Part shown: positions 43,755 to 55,597 of the stretch, piece after piece
Layout: every line of letters starts with the position of its first letter
How positions within the stretch are numbered: position 1 is the stretch's first letter
Assembly: GCA_964016875.1 (NCBI GenBank)
Contig: OZ024726.1
Span: 57,033,325-57,097,324, forward strand
Source of the DNA: Fallopia convolvulus
Lineage: Eukaryota; Streptophyta; Magnoliopsida; Caryophyllales; Polygonaceae
Length of the DNA: 64,000 bases
Direction of reading: 5' to 3'
Notes under the pieces: model-generated
Told to the model about the DNA's origin: nothing
Seen by the model: the letters and a program-made list of their open reading frames with translations, nothing else
Databases searched by the model: none
Made by a program: the position numbers and the translations under genes

Positions 43755-46700
43755 ATGCAGAACAATGGATCAGGCGACAGTGGTTCTCCTCAATTGCCAA
43801 TTTTCAAAGGAGTAAATTACCACTTTTGGAGCTTGAAAATGACAACATTATTCAAGTCTCAAGAGTTGTGGGAATTGGTAGAAAGTGGCTTTGAGGATAA
43901 ACAGCCGACAGAGCCTGATCAACAATTGAAAGACAAGAGGAAGAAAGATTCTAAGGCCTTGTTCATGATTCAACAAGCCTTAGATGATGAGATCTTTCCA
44001 AGGATTGCATCGGCTACTACATCAAAGACGGCATGGGATACTTTAAAGCAAGAGTATCTTGGAGACAAGAAAGTGATCACAGTGAGGTTGCAGTCACTGA
44101 GAAGGGAGTTTGAAACAACTCTCATGAAGGACAAAGAATCTATCCAAGATTATTTGTCACGTGTATCCGGTGTGGTGCAACAGATGAGGTCTTATGGAGA
44201 AACCATGAGCAATGATCATGTTGTTGGGAAGGTCTTGAGAAGTCTCACAAGCGAGTTCGATCATGTGGTGGCTGCCATAGAAGAGTCAAAGGACATGACA
44301 GAATATACCTTTGATGAGTTGATGGGGTCATTACAAGCCCATGAAGAGAGGCTTAACAGAACTAGTGAGAAGAAGGAAGAAAAGGCTTTCCAGGTCAAAG
44401 GAGAATCCTCCAACAAGGAGAGATTCGGGCAATCCAGTGGAAGAGGCAGAGGAAGAGGTGGATCTAGAGGAAGAGGTCGTGGAAGAGGACAAAGTAGTGA
44501 GGGAAGGGAGCAAAATTCCCAATCCTACAAAGGTCCAGTCAAGTGTTATTATTGCAAGAAGCCTGGTCATAAAGAAGCAAGTTGTTGGAAGAAAGAAGAG
44601 GATGAGCAAAAGGGTGATCATAAATCAAATTTTGTGGAGGAAGAACAGAAGTTGTTCCTAGCACAAAATGCATCTGGCAATGATGCAGGAGGAGTTTGGT
44701 ACGTTGACAGTGGTTGCTCTAACCATATGTCAAGTGAGAGATCCATGTTTAAGGAACTGGATGAATCAAAGAAGAGTAAAGTCAGGCTTGGAGATGGAAA
44801 ACAACTAGAAGTTGAAGGCAAATGTACAATTGCAATCAAAACTAAGCATGGGTAACACTAAGTTGCTTTGTGATGTGCAATATGTACCAAACTTGGCTCA
44901 CAATCTACTAAGTGTGGGTCAATTGCTGAATTGTGGATATTCTGTATTGTTTGAAAATGAATCTTGCTTGATATGTGATAAGAAATCCAAGGAGATTGTG
45001 GTGAAAATCTCCATGGGAAAAAACAAAATGTTTCCTTTGGATCTGTCTGGCAATATGTATAGGGCTTTGACAGTCAAGGGAGATGATGATGCAAAACTAT
45101 GGCATTTGAGATATGGCCATCTAAATGTGCAAGGTTTGAGGCTACTTAACTCCAAAGAAATGGTGCGAGGGCTACCCAAGATTGGTGAACTCGAGCTCTA
45201 TGAAGTTTGTTTGTATGGAAAACAATCAAAGGGGTCATTTCCAAGTGGCAAAGCTTGGAGAGCTAGTCATTGTCTAGAGCTCCTTCATGCTGACTTGTGT
45301 GGACCAATGCAAACGGAGTCACTTGGAGGAAGCAAATACTTTCTACTTATAACAGATGATTATAGTAAAATGAGTTGGGTGTACTTCTTGAAGGCAAAGT
45401 CAGAAGCCTTTGAGAATTTTAAGAATTTCAAAGCAATGGTGGAGAAGCAGTCAAGAAACTATGTAAAAGCATTGAGAACAGACCGTGGAGGAGAATTTAT
45501 TTCACATGAATTCATGAAATTCTGTGAAGAACAAGGCATTAGAAGAGAGCTGACAACACCATACACTCCAGAGCAGAATGGTGTGGCTGAAAGGAAGAAT
45601 AGGACAATTATGGAGATGGCAAGAAGCATGCTCAAAGCAAAGGGAATGCCAAATCAATTCTGGTGTGAGGCAGTTGCAACAGCAGTATACATCCTTAATA
45701 TCTCTCCAACAAAAGCTGTCATGAATATGACTCCATTTGAAGCTTGGAGAGAAAAGAAGCCATCTATAAGTCACTTAAGGGTCTTTGGTTGTATAGCTTA
45801 TGTTTTGGTTAACTTAAGATCTAAGCTTGATGATAAAACGGAGAAATGTGTGTTTGTTGGTTATGCCGTTCAATCCAAAGCATATAGACTATATAATCCT
45901 CTTAGTGGCAAGATTATTATTAGCAGAAATGTGGTGTTTAATGAAGATGCGAGATGGAATTGGGAGCAAATGAAGAATGGTGAAGGTAGCCATAGAATAA
46001 TCATCTTTGATGGTTCAGGGGAGGAGCCAACTATGATAGGAAACAATCATGACTCACCTAGTCCACCTACAACACCAACAAATCATAGTATCTCTTCGTC
46101 CTCAAGTCCATTAAGTCAGAACTCCCCATCTTCAAGCTCATCAAGTGACTCTACACCAAGAAGGTTCAAGTCCTTGACTGAAATCTATGAAAACTGTGAT
46201 TTTGCACTGATTGCTACAGACCCAACTAGCTTTGATGAAGGAAAGGATGCAACTGAGTGGAAAGTAGCAATGGAGGAAGAAATGAAGTCTATTCAGAAGA
46301 ATCAGGCTTGGCAGTTGATGGAGCTTCCTCAAGGAAAGAATGTGATTGGCTTGAAATGGGTTTTCAGGACCAAATATAACACAGATGGTAGTATTCAGAA
46401 GTATAAGGCTCGCCTGGTGGCTAAAGGGTATGCTCAACAAGAGGGGATTGATTTTGAGGAGACTTTCTCACTTGTTGCAAGATTTGAAACAGTGAGAATA
46501 GTATTGGCTTTAGCTGCACAGTGGAAACTGCCTGTATTTCAGCTTGATGTAAAGTCAGCTTTCCTAAATGGAGAGTTGCAGGAAGAAGTATTTGTTGAGC
46601 AACCACAAGGTTTTTTCAAGGATGGTGAAGAGAGCAAAGTTTACAAGTTGCATAAAGCTCTCTATGGTTTGAAACAGGCTCCACGAGCCTGGTATAGTAG

Positions 46701-47772
46701 AATTGATGCATTCTTTCTCAAGAATCAGTTTGAAAGGAGTGAAAATGAGCCGACTCTGTATGTCAAGAAGCAAAGTATGAATGAGTTCATAGTTGTGTGC
46801 TTGTATGTAGATGATATAATATACGTTAGCTCGTCACAAAAGCTATTGGATGATTTTAAATTCTCAATGATGGGAGAGTTTGAAATGACAGACTTAGGAA
46901 TACTTCAGTATTTCTTGGGTCTAGAAGTAAGGCAAGGACATGATGGCATATTTCTGTGTCAAAGAAAGTATGCAGATGATTTGTTGAAGAAGTTCTCAAT
47001 GGAGAAGTGTGATGTTGCAAGAACACCAATGAATACTAATGAAAAGTTGCAAAGAGAGGATGGAACAACGAAGGCTGATGAGAAGGTGTTCAGAAGTCTA
47101 GTTGGAGGCTTGAACTACCTCACACACACAAGGCCAGATATAGCTCATTGTGTGAGTGTAGTGTCAAGATACATGCACTCTCCAACAAAGCAACACTTAA
47201 GAGCTGCAAAATGAATCCTCAAGTATGTAGCAGGCACAATCAATCTTGGAATTCTGTATGAAAGTGTTGATGGTTTCCAGTTGGTTGGCTACACAGACAG
47301 TGATTGGGCAGGTTGTTTGGATGATAGAAAGAGCACTTCAGGATCTGTGTTTAGTCTTGGCCGAGAAGCAATCACATGGAGTTCAAAGAAACAAGATACA
47401 GTGGCATTATCATCATCTGAAGCTGAGTATGTGGCCGCTGGATCAGCAGCAAGACAAGCTCTTTGGCTAAGAAAGTTGCTAAAGGATTTATGTTGTGAGC
47501 AAGATGGAGCAACCGAGCTATGGTGTGACAACAGGTCAACAATAGCTATGACAAGAAATCCAGCATTTCATGCAAGGACTAAGCATATTGAAGTGCAACA
47601 TCATTTCATAAGAAAGTTGGTGTCTGAGGAGAAGATAGTTCTGAAATTTTGTGGAACAAATGATCAAAATGCTGATTTGTTCACAAAGGCACTAACTCAA
47701 GCAAAACACCAGTTTTTCTTGGAGAAGATTGGAATGAACGAGTTTGAATCAAGGGGAGGTGTTAAAATATGA
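43755..47772 (+). pseudogene. Copia gag-pol polyprotein with one frameshift and one nonsense codon
   Basis: The start MQNNGSGDSGSPQLPIFKGV (43755) leads a UBN2-type Gag with the zinc knuckle CYYCKKPGHKEASC. Protease has VDSGCSNHM. The GAG-pre-integrase domain has LWHLRYGHL, but the paired cysteines read YEVCLYGK, so the first Cys of the HHCC finger is Tyr. The integrase catalytic residues are in LLHADLCGP, LRTDRGGEF and NGVAERKNRT. Reverse transcriptase has QLDVKSAFLNG and YVDDIIY. RNase H has GYTDSDWAGCLDD, SSEAEYVA and WCDNRSTIA. The frame breaks at about 44840-44856 (one base, KTKHG then NTKLLC), and TGA occurs at 47212-47214 where AAKRIL-like sequence is expected. The polyprotein is otherwise complete. 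Confidence 0.95.
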
Positions 47773-48058
47773 TTCAAACGTGATGTTAATCATGTTTAGT
47801 ATATTGTCTAGAATTAAGGAGAAACATTGTTTAAGAATGTTTACTATTGTTTATTGGTGATTTCTATTATTTAATGTAAACCACTATTTATTAGGCATGT
47901 TGTTAGAATTAATTAGTGGTATTAGTTAATCTATTGTAACCTATTTAATCCGTGTAACTTTCATTGTTTTATTTCAAGAAGAAAGAATTTAGTTTCTCAC
48001 TTTCAAAAAATCTATTTCTCGTAATTTTATTATTCTTCCTCCTTTGTTAAATCCAACA
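47760..48058 (+). repeat. 3' LTR of the copia element
   Basis: A 299-bp repeat with polypurine tract immediately upstream at 47751-47759. Confidence 0.95.
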
Positions 48059-49058
48059 TCGACGATCTGTAGACTTTGATGAGACAGAGAAAATATGCCG
48101 GTGGTGGTGGTGAATTCGAGTCTTCCGCTCCATCCTTCGAGGAAGCCGACCACGACGCCAATCGGGGGCGGTCAAGAAGGATGTGGAGTTCTTGAAGAAG
48201 GCGACCACGACGCCAATCGGGGGCGGTCAAGAAGGATGTGGAGTTCTTGAAGAAGGGGATTAATAGAGGTGTTGAATGGGCAAACGACGCTTGAAGGATA
48301 TGGAGTTCTTGAAGAAGGGGATATGGAGTTCTTGAAGAAGGGGGTTCTTTTGAGAATCTCAATTAATTCCTACAGCCTTGATAACAGTTTGGGTTTTTCA
48401 AATTCCCCACGAAAGAACAAATTCAACATAGCTTGAATTCCATGGCCAAAATTGGAGCTAGCAAAATTATCAAATTAAGGGAAAATTGCATTTTTACTTC
48501 ATGGTGTGCATCAATTGTGAAACTGAGAAACAGAAGGTTCACTCAGTTGAACTAAATTTGGGATTATTGCTGAATGAATTTGGGATAATCTGTTTTTTTG
48601 GTCGAAATTTGGGATAATCTGTAGACTTGACTTAATTCTTCCTCTTTGGTTTTGGTTCCTTCAATGGAAAAAAGAGAGGAAGAAGACCGACGTTCTCTAA
48701 TTTTGAGCGCAGCTCGATCGACGGTGAAGAATCAGATTCCGTCATTCCGTCCTTTTCCTGTTTTGGTTCATTCAATGGAAAAAGAGAGGATGAAGATGGA
48801 TTGGGATAATTTAATAATTTTGTTAATTTTTAATTATTTTAAAATTTATTATGTGGCGCTTATTTGGCAAATTTTTAATAAATTGACTTATGTGGCGCTT
48901 ATGTGGTGCTTATGTGGCGCGCGTCAATTTCACGAAAATGAGGAGTGTCTCGTTGAACAAAATCTTTGCAGTATAGGTGTCTAATAATAAGTTTTTAAGT
49001 AGGGGGGTCTGAGCGAATAAAAGTTACAAGTTCGGGGGTCTATGTATGTATTCGGCCA
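48059..49058. other. Right half of the Mutator-like element
   Basis: Holds tandem repeats (GAAGGATGTGGAGTTCTTGA units, 48175-48345), two related copies of TTCAATGGAAAAAGAGAGGA (about 48660 and 48773), TATGTGGCGCTTAT repeats (48850-48920) and the right terminal inverted repeat. No real ORF. Confidence 0.6.
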
Positions 49059-49098
49059 TTGATATCGTGCTAATATATAATCAAATGCGAAACCTAGC

Positions 49099-49562
49099 TC
49101 GATCACAAAGCCCCTTAGGGTTTGCAATTGTTTCAATCTTGTGCAACAACTTCAAATCGGCAAATTTATACACACAAACCTTTTTTTTGGTCGAATTATA
49201 CACACAAACCTTTTGCTCGAGCACCACTACAACCCGATCTCATCTGAGCCTATTAACCGATATTGTGCCATAGCAGGGAGTTGTGCATACACAAGCTCAT
49301 GATTGGCAATAGAAGTAGCATGTCCTTATATAGTACATATTTAGTCCCAACTTTGAAACGCCTTTGAAACGTGGGAAGAGTCACGCCGACAGTGTCGGTA
49401 TCGATACCACCGCATCGAAAAGTCCCAGCGGAAGATCTCGCAGAACATATGGCAATTGTATATTCAGAAGCCGAGATCAGTAGCGGCAGGAGTCCTGGTC
49501 GAACGAGACATGGAGGAGGGAAGGGGAAGCCTTCGGAGCGACGGAAGCCTTTGAGTGTATGT
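49099..49562 (-). pseudogene. Decayed partial copy of ATG18 exon 1
   Basis: Two blocks match the exon 1 region of the ATG18 gene in the same (minus) orientation. Block 1, about 49099-49255, shares AAAGCCCCTTAGGGTTTGCA and CACTACAACCCGATCTC with 26578-26690. Block 2, about 49420-49562, shares GCAATTGTATATTC, GGAGTCCTGGT and GGAGGGAAGGGG-like words with 26860-27010. The two blocks are separated by unrelated sequence, and a small internal duplication of TTATACACACAAACC is present. It has stops and indels and is non-functional. It points to an old local duplication of this region. Confidence 0.8.
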
Positions 49563-50005
49563 CTAGAAGTCTTGAAATCAAACCCCTCTCTACTTTCTAC
49601 ATTTTTCGAAACAAGGCCTAAAAATATACCGGTCTAAGTTTATTCGCGTGTCTGTAAACAGGCTAAACATTCAACTGTTTTTTTCCCTAACGGGCCGATT
49701 ACGAGTCGGTCGTTTTCTTCTTCTTCTTTTTTTTATCTAGCGGGCCTGTCTGTAAACAGGCCCAAGTTCATTCAACTGATTTGTTTTTTTTTGAGGGAAA
49801 GTTCATTCATCTGATAAACAACCCTAGGAAGGACCAGAGTGAGAATCAGGACGGAACGACGGACTCGGAGAAAGAATTCGAATTCTTCACCGCCGGCATA
49901 TTTCTCTGCCTCACAAAAATCCTATCTTTTCTCTTCCCTTCTTTTGAACTCACTCTGTGTTTCTATCAATACAGAGACGGAGTCTAATACACAGAAAAAG
50001 CAAGG
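49563..50005. other. PWP2 upstream region and 5' UTR
   Basis: A pyrimidine-rich stretch (49707-49730) and the duplicated phrase GGGCC.../'TCTGTAAACAGGC' (49650 and 49750) are visible. No other gene. Confidence 0.4.
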
Positions 50006-53000
50006 ATGAACTTTCGATTCCAAAACCTGCTTGGCGCGCCTTATAGAGGTGGGAACGTTGTTGTCTCCAACAACAATCTTCTAATCTCACCGGTCGGCAA
50101 CCGTATCTCCGTCACCGACCTCGTGAAATCCGAGACCATCACTCTTCCATGCCAATCATCCGCCAATATCATTCGTGTCGCCGTCTCTCCTGATGGCCTA
50201 TTCCTCCTCGCCGTTGATGAGAACTCCAGGGCTCAATTCATTAACTTGAGGCGTCGTATCGTGCTCCATAGGATCACTTTCAAGGGCCCCGTTTCAGCGT
50301 TGGAGTTTAGCCCCAATGGCCAGCTCATTGCAGTCGGCCTAGGTAAGTTGGTTCAGATTTGGAGGTCTCCCGGTTTCAGAAAGGAATTCTTTCCATTTGA
50401 GCTTGTTCGGACTTTGGCTGATTGTAATGATAAGGTTACTTCACTGGATTGGAGCCCTAATTCGGAGTACTTGCTTGTTGGGTCCAAGGATTTGACTGTT
50501 CGTTTGCTGGGAATCAAGAAGACTCTAAAGGTCAAGAAACCTTTTTTGTTTCTGGGTCATAGGGATGTTGTTGTGGGCGGTTTCTTTGGGGTCGATAGTA
50601 AAACGGGTCGGGTTTCACGGGTTTATACCGTATCGCGTGATGGGGCAATTCTCTGCTGGGGTGGTGAGGAGATTGATGAGAAGTTGGCTGAATTAGGACG
50701 GAAACCAGTGGATGATGATAATTTGGATCCACCTTCTCCAGGGACGCCGGAGAAGATGGAGGTGGATGGTGGTGATGCAAATGGTAATTCGAATAAAAGA
50801 AAGGAATTTGATGGAAAAGTTGATGGTTTGAATGATGAAGAAGATGAGCTTTTTCTGCACAAGGTGAAATGGGAGTTGCTGAAGAAGAATTATTGTATGC
50901 AGGCACCGGCTAAGGTGACCGCCTGCAGCTTTCATAGGAAGCTCAATCTATTGGTCATTGGGTACTCGAATGGGGCATTTGGACTGTATCAAATGCCTGA
51001 TTTCATCTGTGTACACTTGTTGTCGATTTCTAGGCAGAAGATTACCACTGTTGTGTTCAATGATCTTGGTAATTGGTTGACATTTGGGTGTGCTAAGCTC
51101 GGGCAGTTGCTAGTCTGGGAATGGAAGTCAGAGAGCTATGTTTTAAAGCAGCAAGGACATTACTTTGATGTTAACTGTCTTGCATATTCGACCGACTCTC
51201 AACTTCTTGCCACTGGGGCCGATGATAATAAGATTAAGGTTACTTGATATTTCTTTACCCTCTGTCATAGTGTCATGTTACTACTTGCATTCAAGCTGAA
51301 ATCTATGCATTTCTTGGCTTGCAAAAGTTTTATTATTTTTACTTTCCCTATTAGGATGGAGTGGTTTTCCATACCATCTCGTTTTCAAGCTGCTGGAGAT
51401 ATTTTTTTTTTTTGGTGCAGTAAATAACTTTGTTATTTGAATTGTCTTAGTTCGTCATATATTGTTTGGACTATCTGGCATTTGTAGTTTTAGTGTGTTT
51501 TGATATTTGGGGTCAACTGAAGTTTCAACATTTATTGACATGCCTTGATTTGGGCTGATCTTGCGTCTTGTTTTTGTGGTTTTATAGGTCTGGAATGTCT
51601 CATCTGGATTTTGTTTTGTGACATTCCCTGAGCACACTAATGCTGTTACAGCTCTCCATTTCCTGTCTAATAATAATTGTCTCCTGAGTGCATCCTTGGA
51701 TGGGACAGTTCGTGCTTGGGACCTTTTTCGTTACCGGAACTTTAGGACATTTACATCTCCTTCTCCCAGGCAGTTTGTTTCTTTGACAGCTGATTCAAGT
51801 GGGGAAGTTATATGTGCTGGGACGTTGGATTCATTTGAGGTGTGTATCTCCTCCTATCGGCCTCTTGAATAATAATATTATTTGACTTTCCTTATGGCCT
51901 TGGTTTACAGAAATTTGTCATCTTTCTTTTCTAGGTATATGTATGGTCAATGAAGACAGGTCGTTTGCTTGATATCCTTAGTGGTCATGAAGGCCCAGTT
52001 CATGGGATAGTGTTTTCTCCAACAAATGTGAGTGCCGGTTATATCTCATTGACTAGCTGCATTTGTAGAATAGGTTAATGATGAACAGAACAAAGAATGA
52101 GATGGAAAATTCAAAATAGGAGATCCTTTCTTGATGGTTAAGAAGATATTTTATGAAATAGTCATTCCAGAATCTTGACCTTTATTTTTGTGATCTCGCA
52201 TCTTTTGTCTATTTCCTGATATTCATTTTCCCCTTAATGGGATATTCTTTATATTGTAGGCGGTTTTAGCTTCATCTTCATGGGACAAAACTGTAAGGTT
52301 GTGGGATGTTTTTGAAGGAAAAGGGGCTGTTGAAACATTTCAGCACAACCATGATGTTCTTACAGTTGTTTACCGGCCAGATGGAAAGCAACTGGCTTCT
52401 AGCACACTAGATGGGCAAATACATTTCTGGGATCCTGTGGAGGGCGTGTTAATGTATACCATTGAAGGCCGTAGAGATATAGCTGGGGGTAGGTTGATGA
52501 CTGATCGCCGAACAGCGGCTAACTCTACTCATGGGAAGTGCTTCACAACCTTGTGTTATTCTGCTGATGGGAGTTACATACTGGCTGGTGGGATGAGCAA
52601 GTATATCTGTATGTATGATGTTGCTGAGCAGGTTTGAGCTCCCCCCTCTTTCTCCTTTTATTCTCGTTCACATCTTCAATTTATATTTTACACTGCCATT
52701 TACATGGCTGTTCTTTAACCTTGTTGAAATTCAAGTTCTGCAAGATACTACTTCTCTTAAACTGTATCCATAATCTGTTTATTAATTTTCTGTTAATTTG
52801 CATGTGTTACTTGTTGGTCTATATTTGAATATGTTGTTTCTTTCAGCTGAAATGTGCATACAAGAAACAACTCTTGAATTTTCATATAATGAGAGCGCAT
52901 ATTCAAGATTTAGTCTAATGGATGAATACTTCACTGCTATGATGCAGGTCTTACTACGCAGGTTTCAGATTACCCACAATCTCTCTCTCGATGGAGTGCT

Positions 53001-53903
53001 TGATATCTTAAATTCGAAGAACATGACAGAATCTGGTCCACTGAATTTGATTGATGATGATGATAGTGACACTGAAGAAGGCATTGACAAGCAAATACAA
53101 GGAAATATTGGTTTTGGTTTGCCAGGATCTTTGCCTAATCGAGGAAGGCCTATTGTTCGTACGAAGTGCCTGAAAATTTCCCCCACAGGCAGGAGTTTCA
53201 CTGCAGCTACCACTGAAGGGGTTCTAGTTTATTCAATGGACGAGTCTTTTATTTTTGATCCTACAGATCTTGATATTGATGTTACACCTGAGGTATACCT
53301 ATTACATGACTTATCTTCTATATATGAAATTGCTTTTGATGAAAAAAACAAGCAAAGTACTTCTGTGAAAAAAAACATGATTTTTAAACATGTTATATAT
53401 GATAGTTTTCTTTGCTTTTCAGGCGGTGGATGTGGCTCTCAGCGAAAAGCAGCTAAGCAGGGCTCTCATTCTTAGCCTTAGATTAAATGAGGATAGTCTG
53501 ATCAAAAAGTGTATTCTTAGTGTTAACCCCATGGAAATACCAGCTGTTGCTTCGTCAATTCCTTCTAGATATTTGAAAAGGTTGATTGAGATGTTTGCAG
53601 AGCTCATGGAAACCTCCCCGTATTTGGAGTTCATTCTTCAATGGTGTCAGGTATAGCTCGTGACATTTTTGTTTGGCGAAATCAGTTCTGTTTGTTTGCT
53701 GTGATAATTATGTTTTATATTCGCTATGACAGGAAATCTGCAAAGTTCATGGTCAGTCTATTCAGACGACTTGTAGAACTATGATGCCCGCGTTAAAGTC
53801 GTTGCAGAAGGCTATTACTAGGTTACATCAAGATTTGGCAGAGACATGTTCATCCAATGAGTACATGTTGAAATATTTATGCTCAACAGGCATGAAGAAA
53901 TGA
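50006..53903 (+). CDS. PWP2: Periodic tryptophan protein 2 (UTP1), SSU processome
   Basis: Seven exons (50006-51238, 51588-51839, 51935-52027, 52260-52631, 52948-53292, 53423-53650, 53733-53903) are all in phase 0 and give 897 residues, the expected length. It starts MNFRFQNLLGAPYRGGNVVV. Two WD40 propellers follow (for example SALEFSPNGQLIAVGLGKLVQIW and SASLDGTVRAWDLFRYRNFR), separated by an acidic insert around residues 240-280 (DDDNLDPPSPGTPEKMEVD). The C-terminal Utp12 domain runs from about VLLRRFQITHNLSLDGVLD to the end. PWP2 nucleates the UTP-B complex with U3 snoRNA on pre-18S rRNA in the nucleolus. An upstream acceptor at 52845 would break the frame, so the acceptor at 52946-52947 is chosen. 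Confidence 0.95.
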
Positions 53904-54142
53904 TTTTAACTGACTACATTGTTTATGGTAAGTTTTTCTTTTATCAAGTAAACATCAGATTTCCTTGATTTTTTATTGCAGGCCTATTGTTCTCTGCTTG
54001 GTTGACTGGTATTTGACAACACCAGATGAAATGAGTTTTAGACTCTGTTTAGTATGTGCTCTTTATAAGAAGAAGAAAAAGTAACATAATGAGAATCCAA
54101 AAGAACAATACAGTATTAGTTGAGGGTTTGTTCTTTATTAAG
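53904..54142. other. PWP2 3' region
   Basis: No coding signal. Probably the 3' UTR of PWP2. Confidence 0.4.
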
Positions 54143-54474
54143 TACTCCCTCTTTGCACTAAAGATTGTCATTTTAGCCTTTGAGACAACTATTAAGTAAT
54201 TCTATGATTAAGTTAAAATTTAGTTTTTCTAAAGTTTACATATTATTAATTACTCGCCTTATTTTTAGTCAATGAATGAATAAAATTTGCATTAAAAAAA
54301 CATTTCTCATAAAAGGATAAATGCCTTAAAATGGCAACATTTTGAGGAAGTAGTATTATGACAAACATTAGTCACCTTAATTGTAGTCAATCAATAACAA
54401 ATCTACTTTTTTTAATGGCAAACATTTCTTAACAAAATTTGAGCGCTCAAATGACAATCTTTTCCGGAAGTAGT
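54143..54474. mobile_element. Stowaway-like MITE, possibly with a duplicated right end
   Basis: The left end TACTCCCTCTTTGCACTAAA plus GATTGTCATTTT pairs with the right end AAATGACAATCTTTTCCGGA plus AGTAGTA. A second right-end-like copy (ATGGCAACATTTTGAGGAAG plus TAGTATTATG) occurs about 120 bp earlier at 54331-54360. So the right half is duplicated or two related copies are nested. Confidence 0.65.
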
Positions 54475-55597
54475 ATTATGTATACATGCTCTTTATATTG
54501 CAATGGATTCCATGATCTGTTAGAAGCAACTGCTGGACACCATGAAATTTGAGTTGGTTGCAAACTTGCAAATTAGTTAATTACAAAGGATAGATGAATA
54601 GAATTGGCATGATTTCGTTTTTCTTTTGGTTTCCAATTTACTAAAACACTGGAGAATATCAAATGCTGTTGCCTTCTGATCTTGTCCTTTCACCTGTCAT
54701 GAATCTTTGGGATCATAATTGCTTGATTACTTTGCCCACTATTATAGCAGGGTTGATTCTTCTCAAGCAATTCCCAGTGGAGAGGGAGACAACAACATGG
54801 ATTCAGAACTATTTAGAGAAAATGCATTTAGGATTCCCTATATTCACTGGATTCGAGTTCATACTAATGCGTTGAAGCACGCTTGTATCTGGTTATATGC
54901 CCTTTGAAAAGGGCCTTGTGTACTTTGGTCCTCTAGTTCTGACCTTTAGGTTTGAACTTTTGAGAGTGACCAAACAAAATTTTGTTCAGAGGTGGTGACT
55001 GGTGAGACTGTGAAATGGCCGAAATGTGGAAGATGACACATCTGGGTTTTCTTACTGTTGTAGCAAATGTTCTATATTGATGTTACTATTATTGCACGTT
55101 TCTGATTTTCTTAATGCTCATGTGATGAAAGTCGCTAGTTTAATTCACAATTCTTGAATTTATATGCTTAGTCTATTGTGGTTAAAGGTGTTATTGACAT
55201 CAGAAATATTGATAAGCCCGGCTGAATTAACAACAGTCTAGCATTGAAGCTGTGTAATCTGTGAAGCATGGAGAAACAAGGCAGGAAATGTTTTGATGAT
55301 TATGACAAACCAAGTCCTCATCAAGATTCTGATCAACCTCTTATGACCATAACATTAACAGTATCAAAAGAACAAATGAGGAATTATCATTCCAATGGAA
55401 AAAAATGCACAACCTATGCTTTTCTTCTTGATGATTCAGCTGAGACTCATTATTATTCACTATATAGATAGCATTTCTTCTCAGTTTCAATGCCTCTTTT
55501 ACTAATTAAGCTTATTTTGTGGACTCAAATAAATACAATTTTGATCACATGAATACCTAATTTTTAATCTAAAATCATATAATTCATTGTCTTTAAA
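54475..55597. other. Intergenic DNA, no firm gene
   Basis: Frames of 60-70 codons are open at 54663-54875 and 55268-55471 (MEKQGRKCFDDYDKPSPHQD...). The latter has protein-like composition but no domain I recognise and no supporting context. Treated as unproven. Confidence 0.35.

Larger units (their letters stand above)
43343..48058 (+). mobile_element. Ty1/copia LTR retrotransposon, nearly intact
   Basis: The element is 4716 bp with 299-bp LTRs (43343-43641 and 47760-48058; TGTTAAAATATG...AAATCCAACA) and the target duplication TCGAC at 43338-43342 and 48059-48063. The primer-binding site TTTAGTATCAGAGC follows the left LTR and resembles the initiator-Met tRNA site. The purine tract AAGGGGAGG abuts the right LTR. 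The LTRs differ by about two substitutions and small indels, so the insertion is recent. One gag-pol ORF carries one frameshift and one stop. Confidence 0.97.
42913..49058. mobile_element. Mutator-like foldback element, split by a copia element
   Basis: Inverted ends: GGCCGAATACATAGACAGAC then CCCTGAACTT at the left mirror AAGTTCGGGGGTC then TATGTATGTATTCGGCC at the right. Further in, GTTCGCTCAGACCCC mirrors GGGGTCTGAGCGAATAA. A 10-bp duplication ATTGATATCG flanks it (42903-42912 and 49059-49068), the size expected of Mutator-like elements. Without the copia insertion it is about 1.4 kb and non-coding. It has internal duplications: a block of about 95 bp on each side of the copia (43247-43342 and 48064-48158), and a 57-bp tandem repeat near 48150-48265. 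Confidence 0.85.

Noticed and set aside
52847..52947. Upstream acceptor for PWP2 exon 5 (after TTTCAG at 52846)
   Set aside because: It shifts the frame and meets stops, whereas the acceptor at 52946-52947 restores the conserved VLLRRFQITHNLSLDG.
55268..55471. 67-codon ORF with protein-like composition
   Set aside because: No recognised domain, no intron partners, no promoter signal; kept only as a note in the intergenic entry.
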